A stretch of DNA of 6,510 nucleotides from an uncultured Bacillota bacterium (GTDB lineage Bacteria > Bacillota_I > Bacilli_A > RFN20 > CAG-826): NCBI GenBank assembly GCA_946612055.1, contig CAMOEH010000094.1, positions 1 through 6,510 of the forward strand, written 5' to 3'. Of the stretch, positions 1-4,982 are shown in pieces (positions within the stretch are counted from its first letter, which is position 1; every line of letters begins with the position of its first letter). Both the position numbers and the translations under genes were made by a program. Below the pieces are notes generated by a model that saw only the letters and a program-made list of their open reading frames with translations, did not search any database and was not told the DNA's origin.

Positions 1-1
1 A

Positions 2-292
2 ATCGCTGGTTAAAGTTGTGGCCATAAAAGTGGTCACGCCTTCTTGATACAAGGAATTGGCAACGGTTTCGACTTCTTCTTCGCTTGCATCCATGAAGTC
101 GATTCCAGCGGACCCATGGATATGAATATCAATGAATCCAGGCATCGCGATGAGCCCTTTGCCATCGAGGCATCCTTCTTTTCCTTGATAAGGAGACCTT
201 CCAATTTTGTGGATCTTCTTATCGAGGATTTCCAAATAACCATCTTCAATGACGGTTTCCCCAGATACGATTTTTATATGGTTGATAATCAT
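2..292 (-). CDS. nagA: N-acetylglucosamine-6-phosphate deacetylase, N-terminal fragment (cut by left edge)
   Basis: Only the first 97 codons are in the window; the gene runs off the left edge. NagA removes the acetyl group from N-acetylglucosamine-6-phosphate in the cytoplasm, giving glucosamine-6-phosphate for glycolysis or wall synthesis. The fragment has the small N-terminal beta-sandwich region (about residues 1-50). The amidohydrolase metal-site motif PGFIDIHIHG follows at 51-60, with the HxH pair at His57 and His59, then GIDFMDA and GVTTFMATTLTSD (residues 85-97), a very typical NagA run. The ATG at 290-292 is chosen because AGGGGG lies 6 bases upstream and the protein begins in the usual NagA way. 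It appears to be its own transcription unit, with a promoter at 316-344 and a probable terminator of dfrA before it. Other amidohydrolases (dihydroorotase, AgaA) share the HxH motif, but the GxDFMDA and TTFMATTLTS context favours NagA. Confidence 0.9.
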   Translation of the reverse strand, partial: MIINHIKIVSGETVIEDGYLEILDKKIHKIGRSPYQGKEGCLDGKGLIAMPGFIDIHIHGSAGIDFMDASEEEVETVANSLYQEGVTTFMATTLTSD

Positions 293-315
293 GGATTTCC
301 CCCTATCCCGATTTG

Positions 316-344
316 ATTCTAGTCGGCTGTTTTCTTCGCTTCAA
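316..344 (-). promoter_or_regulatory. Probable sigma-A promoter of nagA
   Basis: On the minus strand TTGAAG (339-344) and TAGAAT (316-321) are separated by exactly 17 bp, matching the vegetative consensus at 4/6 and 5/6. The expected transcription start is a G near 309. That gives a 17-base leader which contains the AGGGGG ribosome binding site (299-304), 6 bases from the nagA ATG. No clear operator palindrome for a GntR-type NagR regulator was seen in the gap. Confidence 0.6.
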
Positions 345-376
345 TGAATTAAAGAAAAATTATAAATTTTTGTCAT

Positions 377-404
377 AAAAAACCGAATTATCGAATTGCC
401 CGGT
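377..404 (-). terminator. Candidate intrinsic terminator overlapping the dfrA stop codon
   Basis: On the minus strand ACCG, a GGC bulge, AATT, loop CGAT, AATT and CGGT fold into an 8-bp interrupted stem, followed by a run of six T (377-382). The dfrA TAA stop (388-390) sits inside the stem. It would end the thyA-dfrA transcript just before the nagA promoter. The stem is bulged and AT-rich, so the call is moderate. Confidence 0.45.
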
Positions 405-885
405 ACTCGCAGAAGAGAATTTCATATCCGTTATCAAGATATGGGCCGTCCTTTTTTTCGAGTTTGAAGCGATTATCTTTGTCGATATTTTCAAAGAAGA
501 CTTCCGCTTGCCCGTCGGCATCGACTTTGGTTAAAAGGACTTTGTCGCAATAAGGGAGCATTTGAGCGTAGATGCTAGCCCCTCCAATGATATAGACATC
601 ATCCTTTTGGCTTTCTTCTTGAATCAAGGCGAGAAAATCATCAAAAGAATGAACGTTGATCACGCCTTCATAATGATGAGATACATCTTGAGAAAGGACG
701 ATGTTTTTCCGCTCCGGCAACGGCTTTTGGCTCGGAAAAGAAAGCAAAGTATTCTCCCCCATAGCAACCGTATGTCCTTTCGTCGTTTGACGGAAAAACT
801 TCATATCCATAGGCAAGGAAAATAGAAGGCCATTTCGTTTGCCGATACCGTAATTTTTGTCGCAATTTAAGATAGCAATGATCAT
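388..885 (-). CDS. dfrA: Dihydrofolate reductase, divergent active-site type
   Basis: This is a 165-residue protein, normal length for bacterial DHFR. It reduces dihydrofolate to tetrahydrofolate with NADPH in the cytoplasm, which recycles the folate oxidised by the thymidylate synthase encoded just upstream. Family landmarks are the Met20-loop region YGIGKRNGLLFSLP (12-25), the catalytic acid Asp27, PLPERKNIVLS (55-65) with the folate-glutamate-binding Arg59, the nucleotide-binding VYIIGGASIY (97-106), and Thr119 (equivalent to E. coli Thr113). Two positions are unusual against E. coli DHFR: the active-site Trp22 is Phe22, and the NADPH-contacting Arg44 is Glu44 (MGENT, 42-46). From memory, some clostridial DHFRs share the LLFxxP form, so this may be a subfamily trait. 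The ATG lies in a 4-base ATGA overlap with the thyA stop, so translation is probably coupled and the two genes share one mRNA. Confidence 0.92.
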   Translation of the reverse strand: MIIAILNCDKNYGIGKRNGLLFSLPMDMKFFRQTTKGHTVAMGENTLLSFPSQKPLPERKNIVLSQDVSHHYEGVINVHSFDDFLALIQEESQKDDVYIIGGASIYAQMLPYCDKVLLTKVDADGQAEVFFENIDKDNRFKLEKKDGPYLDNGYEILFCEYRAIR

Positions 886-1712
886 ATAGCAACCGGTATT
901 TTCTCTTCGAGAGTTTCGTATACGTAATCTTCTAACGAAAAATCCTCAACTTTGAAATCATAGAAATTCTTCACGTCAGGATTAATGTGCAATTTTGGCG
1001 CAGGGTGTTGAGGCTTTTCCAAGACCTTTTTCACTAAAGGAATATGACGGTCATAGATGTGAGCATCCGCGATGACGTGGATCAATTTTCCAACCTTTAA
1101 CCCCGAGACTTGGGCGAACATATGAAGCAACAAGGCATATTGGACGACATTCCAGTTATTCGCGGTCAGCATATCGTTGCTGCGTTGATTGAGGATGCCG
1201 TTAAGACGATCGCCTTCGACATTAAACGTCATCGAATAAGCGCATGGGTATAAATGCATTTCGTGAAGATCTTCGAAGTTGTAGATGTTCGTCATGATTC
1301 GACGGGAACGTGGATTGTTTTTCAAATCGAAAAGGACGCGATCCACTTGGTCGAATTTGCCTTCTGGATAGATAGCTTTCTTCGCGAGTTGATACCCATA
1401 AGCCTTGCCAATCGAACCGGTTTCATCCGCCCAGGAATCCCAAATATGAGGTTTGAGATCATGGATGTTGTTGCTCTTCTTTTGCCAAATCCAAAGGATT
1501 TCATCCAAGCAGCTTTTAAAGGCGGTTCTGCGGATGGTAAGAATCGGGAATTCTTCGGAAAGATCGTATTCGTTTACGATGCCAAATTTCTTCACGGTGT
1601 GGGCAGGGGTTCCATCTTCCCATTTGGGCCGAACTGGATAAGGCTCATCCGAAACGCCATGAAGGAGAATCTCGTTCATGTTTTTGATAAAAGTTTGATC
1701 TGCTTTGCTCAT
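882..1712 (-). CDS. thyA: Thymidylate synthase (folate-dependent, ThyA type)
   Basis: ThyA converts dUMP to dTMP using 5,10-methylenetetrahydrofolate and releases dihydrofolate, which the downstream dfrA product reduces. I start it at the ATG 1710-1712, giving 276 residues beginning MSKADQTFI, as I recall relatives do. A TTG six codons upstream (1728-1730) would give 282 residues and has an AGAAGG 4 bases before it, so it cannot be excluded. Residue numbers here count from the ATG. Features are phosphate-binding RSRR (135-138), the catalytic Cys157 in YPCAY, QRSND (176-180), Asn188 in NNWNVVQYA (equivalent to E. coli Asn177, which marks dUMP rather than dCMP specificity), and HIYDRH (218-223). 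The histidine that follows the catalytic Cys in E. coli (PCH) is Ala here. It is preceded by a TATAAT box only 9 bases from the ATG and overlaps dfrA at its 3' end. Confidence 0.93.
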   Translation of the reverse strand: MSKADQTFIKNMNEILLHGVSDEPYPVRPKWEDGTPAHTVKKFGIVNEYDLSEEFPILTIRRTAFKSCLDEILWIWQKKSNNIHDLKPHIWDSWADETGSIGKAYGYQLAKKAIYPEGKFDQVDRVLFDLKNNPRSRRIMTNIYNFEDLHEMHLYPCAYSMTFNVEGDRLNGILNQRSNDMLTANNWNVVQYALLLHMFAQVSGLKVGKLIHVIADAHIYDRHIPLVKKVLEKPQHPAPKLHINPDVKNFYDFKVEDFSLEDYVYETLEEKIPVAI

Positions 1713-1714
1713 AC

Positions 1715-1750
1715 TAGACAAATTATACAAGACGCCTTCTTTTTTGCGAT
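1715..1750 (-). promoter_or_regulatory. Candidate thyA promoter giving a nearly leaderless mRNA
   Basis: A perfect TATAAT occupies 1722-1727 on the minus strand. Counting 7 bases on, the start falls on an A at 1715, only 3 bases before the ATG at 1712. The -35 at 17-bp spacing (ATCGCA, 1745-1750) matches only 3/6 positions, so the promoter may be weak or need an activator. A perfect palindrome abuts it upstream at 1751-1768. Confidence 0.5.
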
Positions 1751-1768
1751 GAGAAGATTAATCTTCTC
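1751..1768. repeat. Perfect 18-bp palindrome between permease and thyA
   Basis: GAGAAGATTAATCTTCTC reads identically on both strands, with no mismatch. It is centred about 44.5 bp upstream of the predicted thyA transcription start, directly next to the weak -35, a position that would suit an activator or repressor dimer. As RNA it could form a 6-bp GAGAAG/CTTCTC stem. The following run of T (TTCTCTTTTTT, 1769-1779) is on the plus strand, where no gene needs a terminator. On the minus strand the hairpin is followed by ATCGC and a run of A, so it is not a classical terminator for the permease. Confidence 0.6.
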
Positions 1769-1792
1769 TTCTCTTTTTTGAAAAAGAAGCCA

Positions 1793-3223
1793 TCAACGGT
1801 CATCGTTGATACGCGAAGGAATCGCGTAAGAAGCGATGAAGGAAATCAAAAACATATTGAGCACGGGGTTTCTAAATAGAAGCAAAAGGCAATTGATGAT
1901 TTCCGAAGAATAGGTGTGGGCGTAAATTGCCGGAACCAAAGTTACCCCATAGCCGATTCCAATGGAAAGAGAGGCGATCGTGATGTTTTTCTTGCTCCAA
2001 CCGCAACGAGAAAGCATCTGCATTCCAATGACGACGATCGAAGCAAACAAGGAGATCATGCACCCACCCATGACGGGAGCAGGAATGCTCATCAGGAGTT
2101 TCGAAATGATGGGAAAGAAACTTGCTATATATAGCAATAGGCATCCTTGGAAAACGGTAAAGCGATTGACTACTTTGGTTTGACTGACGATGCCGACGTT
2201 TTGGGAGAAAGTCGTTAAAGGAAGTGCCCCGAAGATTCCTGATAACGCGGAAACAAAGCCATCGCAAGAAATGCCTCCGCTTATCTCTTTGTTTTCTGGA
2301 TCTCTGCCTAAGGCAGCGCTAGTTAAAGACGTGATATTCCCTAGACCTTCTGTCGCCGTGACGAGATACACAATAAAAACAATGATGATGGGGCCAATTC
2401 TGAAATCGCTCCATTGGAAAGTAATTAAAGTGAAGATTGGCCTTGGGACATCAACGATGTCGCGGACTCCAGAAATTGCTAAAGACGAGAAATCAATAAG
2501 GCCAGGGAAGCATAAAGCCACTAGGAAGCCCGTAACTAATCCAACGAGGATGTGAATATTCTTCCAAACGCCTTTGACGAAGATTTGGAATAGAAGTGAG
2601 GATAATAACGCGCTTCCAGCAACGATTAAAGAAGGCCAGGCTTTGGAAAAATCATAGAAAGATGATGTCAGGCCACCGATGGTTTCTGTTGTTAAGGTCG
2701 CATCTCCATAATTGATAAATTGCTCGATTCCAACCGTTAATAACGATAAGCCGATGCCCAAAACAACGCAGGCAGAGACGATTGGCTTGATCCCCTTTCT
2801 CCAATAGGGGGCGAAAAGCCCAGCAATCCCGATGGCAATGCCTCCGATAATGATCGAGAGAAACATTGTTTGCAAGCCATATTGAAGTCCGACTAAACCT
2901 AGAATTGAAACGAAGGTGAAGGATAGCCCAACAACTACCGGTAGTCGCGACCCGATTTTCCAAATAGGGAAAAGCTGGATCGTTGTTCCGATCGCAGCAA
3001 AAAGAATCGCGGCCTGGATGCCATTAGAAATGACTTCCCCGCTTGCCTTCGCAATGGTTAAAACAATCAGTAAAGGGGCGATATTCGAAACAAACATCGA
3101 AAGGACATGTTGGATTCCAAGAGGAATAGCCTGTTTTAAAGGAACCGCGCCCTCAAGAGAAAAAATGTTGTCCACCGAACGGGAACGCCAATACTGTTGA
3201 AATTTATCTTTGATTTTTGACAC
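1793..3223 (-). CDS. NCS2-family nucleobase permease (uracil/xanthine type)
   Basis: This is a cytoplasmic-membrane cation symporter for a purine or pyrimidine base, 476 residues from the GTG at 3221-3223. The open frame runs upstream to 3409, but that part overlaps nrdG on the other strand and reads as charged, non-membrane sequence. The GTG gives MSKIKDKFQQYW, then FSLEGAVPLKQAIPLGIQHVL (21-41), the usual NCS2 start. The many hydrophobic helices (about 14 expected for the family) span roughly 38-465. Conserved NCS2 positions are His39 in QHVLSMF, Glu292 in ATEGLGN, Asp321 in CDGF, and Gln341-Asn342 in FSQNVGIV. These correspond to XanQ His31, Glu272, Asp304 and Gln324-Asn325. The signature resembles xanthine/uric-acid permeases more than UraA, but the substrate cannot be read from the sequence. 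There is no Shine-Dalgarno; the start sits 1 base after a predicted transcription start. It is divergent from nrdG and ends 80 bases before the thyA ATG, with TGA as stop. Confidence 0.88.
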   Translation of the reverse strand: MSKIKDKFQQYWRSRSVDNIFSLEGAVPLKQAIPLGIQHVLSMFVSNIAPLLIVLTIAKASGEVISNGIQAAILFAAIGTTIQLFPIWKIGSRLPVVVGLSFTFVSILGLVGLQYGLQTMFLSIIIGGIAIGIAGLFAPYWRKGIKPIVSACVVLGIGLSLLTVGIEQFINYGDATLTTETIGGLTSSFYDFSKAWPSLIVAGSALLSSLLFQIFVKGVWKNIHILVGLVTGFLVALCFPGLIDFSSLAISGVRDIVDVPRPIFTLITFQWSDFRIGPIIIVFIVYLVTATEGLGNITSLTSAALGRDPENKEISGGISCDGFVSALSGIFGALPLTTFSQNVGIVSQTKVVNRFTVFQGCLLLYIASFFPIISKLLMSIPAPVMGGCMISLFASIVVIGMQMLSRCGWSKKNITIASLSIGIGYGVTLVPAIYAHTYSSEIINCLLLLFRNPVLNMFLISFIASYAIPSRINDDR

Positions 3224-3259
3224 CGGCAAAAGTCTAACGAAAACAAACTCTCTAAGCAA
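3224..3259 (-). promoter_or_regulatory. Candidate permease promoter, nearly leaderless
   Basis: On the minus strand TTGCTT (3254-3259) and TAGACT (3231-3236) are separated by 17 bp. The predicted start is the G at 3224, one base before the GTG codon at 3223. Each hexamer is an imperfect match (3/6 and 4/6), but the spacing is ideal and the position agrees with the protein start chosen independently by homology. Confidence 0.45.
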
Positions 3260-3261
3260 CC

Positions 3262-3279
3262 ATCTTTCATAGGAAAGAT
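3262..3279. promoter_or_regulatory. Inverted repeat between two divergent promoters, candidate operator
   Basis: ATCTTTCATAGGAAAGAT has two perfect 7-base arms (ATCTTTC and GAAAGAT) around ATAG. It lies 2 bp from the permease -35 and overlaps the likely -35 region of nrdG (3270-3275), so a bound protein could act on both genes. It does not resemble the NrdR box. Confidence 0.4.
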
Positions 3280-3305
3280 AAGGGACATGATGTAAAATAT
3301 CCCCA
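3270..3305 (+). promoter_or_regulatory. Candidate nrdG promoter giving a leaderless mRNA
   Basis: TAAAAT (3293-3298) is placed so that +1 would be position 3305, the A of the nrdG ATG. The -35 at 17-bp spacing (TAGGAA, 3270-3275) is poor. An in-frame ATGATGTAA just upstream (3287-3295) rules out an earlier start. The only purine-rich stretch (AAGGGA, 3280-3285) is 19 bases from the ATG, too far to act as a ribosome binding site. Confidence 0.5.
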
Positions 3306-4012
3306 TGGAATTTTCTGGTTGGGAAAAACTTTCTCTCGTTGATTACGACGATAACATTACGACGACTTTGTTTATGGCCGGCTGCCCTTTCCGTTGCCCT
3401 TTTTGCCATAATGGGGACCTCGTTTTACATCCGGAAAGAGCTGCGATAATCCCTTTTGATGAGATCCTTTCTTATCTTCGAAAAAGACAAGGCGTGCTTG
3501 ATGCCGTTTGCGTTTCTGGTGGTGAGCCCACTTTGATGAATGACCTCAAGGAAAAACTAAAAGCTATGAAAGACCTTGGCTATAAAATCAAGCTCGATTC
3601 CAATGGCTGGAGACCGGAAGTTCTTAAGGAATTGATTTCGCTTCATTTGGTTGATTACGTCGCTATGGATATCAAAAATTCCCTAGATCGCTATAGTGAA
3701 ACCTGCGGGACTCTTGTTGATTTAGAACAAATTAAAGCATCGGTTTCTTTGTTGATGGAATCGGGGATCGATTATGAATTTCGGACGACGCTCGTTGATG
3801 AATTCCACGATGAAAAAGGCATTTTAGAGATCGGCAAATGGATTAAGGGCGCGAAGAAATATTTCTTGCAACGTTATATGGATAACGAACACTGCATCGA
3901 AAAAGGTCTCCATGCCGTCTCTATAGAAAAAGCGAAGCAATTTGAGGAATTACTTCGCCCTTATATTGAATCTGTTTCTCTTCGAGGTTATGACGAGGAT
4001 CACGACCATTAA
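3305..4012 (+). CDS. nrdG: Anaerobic ribonucleotide reductase activating protein (radical SAM glycyl-radical activase)
   Basis: NrdG uses a [4Fe-4S] cluster and S-adenosylmethionine to place the glycyl radical on NrdD, switching on anaerobic dNTP synthesis. This 235-residue protein has the cluster motif Cys27-x3-Cys31-x2-Cys34 within AGCPFRCPFCHN, the SAM-binding SGGEPT (71-76), and a family-like start, GWEKLSLVDY (5-14). The length and N-terminus fit the longer NrdG2-type activase rather than the roughly 150-residue E. coli NrdG. Pyruvate-formate-lyase activases are related, but the nearby nrdD supports the assignment. The ATG at 3305 is the only plausible start, since a stop lies in frame just upstream, and it has no Shine-Dalgarno. 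The gene is on the plus strand, opposite to nrdD. It is divergent from the permease and convergent with trxB, sharing the bases TTAA (4009-4012) as stop codons. Confidence 0.88.
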   Translation: MEFSGWEKLSLVDYDDNITTTLFMAGCPFRCPFCHNGDLVLHPERAAIIPFDEILSYLRKRQGVLDAVCVSGGEPTLMNDLKEKLKAMKDLGYKIKLDSNGWRPEVLKELISLHLVDYVAMDIKNSLDRYSETCGTLVDLEQIKASVSLLMESGIDYEFRTTLVDEFHDEKGILEIGKWIKGAKKYFLQRYMDNEHCIEKGLHAVSIEKAKQFEELLRPYIESVSLRGYDEDHDH

Positions 4013-4914
4013 AGACTATTTAGATATTGTTCCGCCATCAAAGCAGCGATTGCTCCGTCATTAGTCGCCGTAACGACTTGGCGGATTTTTTTCTTCCGGC
4101 AATCTCCTGCCGCGAACAATCCCGGGGTTTTGGTCGCCATGTTTTCATCGGTGACGATAAAGCCGTTTTCCAAATCAACGAGATTGGCAAAAGGCTCATT
4201 GGAAGGAAGTTGGCCAATCGCGATAAAGCAGCCGTCGCAAGGAATATCCACCCTCTCCTTGGTTTTGGTATTTTCAAACAAGACGGATTTTAATTCGTCC
4301 TCGCCTTTAAATTCGACGCTTGCCATATTGTGATAAACCGTTAGATTCGGGATGGCGTCTAGACGATCGACAAGAACCTTATCGGCAAAATAGCGGTCGA
4401 ACAAAGTAACTAAAGTAACTTTGGAACAAATTTGGGCCAAAGAGATGACGTATTGCAAAGCGGTATTCGCGTCTCCAATAACGAGAACTTCTTTTTCTTT
4501 GAAGAAACTGCCATCGCAGACGGCACAATAGCTGATTCCTTTTCCCGTAAGTTCGTTTTCTCTTGGTAGCCCAAGTTGTTTGGGGTGGCAGCCCGTGGCC
4601 AAGATGACAGATTTTGCTTCTTGGGTGCCAAAAGGAGTGGAAATTACAAACACGTCCCCCTTTTTTTCGATCCCGTTTACGTCAGCCATATCGAAATCTG
4701 CTCCCATTTCGGTGATTTGAGAAAAGAGGCTATCGCTCCAAGCCATCCCACCAATAGATGGGATGGTTGGATAATTCTCTAGGCGAGGGCTTTTGGCAAT
4801 CTGCCCTCCAAAAGATTCTTTTTCTAAAACGCAGACGGATTTTCCGGCTCTACGAAGATATAAGGCAGCCGTCATTCCGGCTGGGCCGCCGCCAATAATG
4901 ATGCAATCAAACAT
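4009..4914 (-). CDS. trxB: Thioredoxin-reductase-like flavoprotein lacking NADPH motifs (ferredoxin-dependent FFTR-like candidate)
   Basis: This 301-residue cytoplasmic FAD disulfide reductase has the length and fold order of low-molecular-weight TrxB. It has the FAD-binding GGGPAG (8-13), GGQIAKSPRLENYP (36-49), ATGCHPKQLGLP (106-117), the redox-active pair Cys130 and Cys133 in YCAVCDG, and the C-terminal FAD motif GLFAAGD (265-271). The pyridine-nucleotide half is degenerate. The usual GxGxxA (GGGDSAxEE) is GDANTALQY (147-155), and the 2'-phosphate-binding HRRxxxR is replaced by TLFDRYF (170-176), losing all the arginines. The clostridial ferredoxin-dependent flavin thioredoxin reductases lack these same motifs, so ferredoxin rather than NADPH is the inferred donor. 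The ATG has AAGGAG 7 bases upstream (4922-4927). It follows nrdD on the same strand after 68 bp that hold a strong hairpin. Its likely partner is the redoxin domain of NrdD or a thioredoxin elsewhere. Confidence 0.85.
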   Translation of the reverse strand: MFDCIIIGGGPAGMTAALYLRRAGKSVCVLEKESFGGQIAKSPRLENYPTIPSIGGMAWSDSLFSQITEMGADFDMADVNGIEKKGDVFVISTPFGTQEAKSVILATGCHPKQLGLPRENELTGKGISYCAVCDGSFFKEKEVLVIGDANTALQYVISLAQICSKVTLVTLFDRYFADKVLVDRLDAIPNLTVYHNMASVEFKGEDELKSVLFENTKTKERVDIPCDGCFIAIGQLPSNEPFANLVDLENGFIVTDENMATKTPGLFAAGDCRKKKIRQVVTATNDGAIAALMAEQYLNSL

Positions 4915-4921
4915 AGATGTG

Positions 4922-4927
4922 CTCCTT
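4922..4927 (-). promoter_or_regulatory. Shine-Dalgarno site of trxB
   Basis: AAGGAG on the minus strand, 7 bases before the ATG at 4914, is a near-ideal ribosome binding site. It fixes the trxB start and shows that this genome uses Shine-Dalgarno initiation at some genes, in contrast to the thyA, permease and nrdG starts. Confidence 0.75.
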
Positions 4928-4935
4928 AGATGAAG

Positions 4936-4970
4936 AAGGCTCCCACGTTGGTAGGAGCCTTTATTGTTTT
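4936..4970. terminator. Strong hairpin between nrdD and trxB, possibly bidirectional terminator
   Basis: Plus-strand arms AAGGCTCCCAC (4936-4946) and GTAGGAGCCTT (4951-4961) pair over 11 bp, with one mismatched position that becomes a G-U wobble in the minus-strand RNA, around a 4-base loop. On the plus strand it is followed by TATTGTTTT (4962-4970), a good U-tract. On the minus strand it is followed by the weaker CTTCATCT. It may end nrdD mRNA partially, act as an attenuator or stabiliser before trxB, or stop nrdG read-through transcripts from the plus strand. Confidence 0.65.
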
Positions 4971-4982
4971 GGTTAGACCTTG

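Noticed and set aside
1713..1730. TTG start for ThyA six codons upstream of the ATG
   Set aside because: It has an AGAAGG 4 bases before it, but the extra residues lack family similarity and overlap the TATAAT box. It is kept as an alternative, not the main call.
1751..1780. Rho-independent terminator of the permease
   Set aside because: In the permease direction the hairpin is followed by ATCGC and a run of A, not U. The T-run is on the other strand.
1254..1781. 175-codon open frame on the plus strand
   Set aside because: Antisense shadow of thyA; no motif, and thyA is unambiguous.
3287..3295. Mini-ORF ATGATGTAA upstream of nrdG as a regulatory uORF
   Set aside because: It overlaps the predicted -10 and lies upstream of the predicted transcription start, so it is probably not transcribed with nrdG.
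3224..3304. NrdR box in front of nrdG
   Set aside because: No pair of ACACTATATATTGTGT-like sites was found. The inverted repeat there is different, and the nrdD promoter lies outside the window.
3224..3409. Upstream extension of the permease frame to a 538-residue protein
   Set aside because: It overlaps the first 35 codons of nrdG on the other strand, reads as charged sequence unlike NCS2 proteins, and lacks a ribosome binding site. The GTG at 3221-3223 fits the family start.
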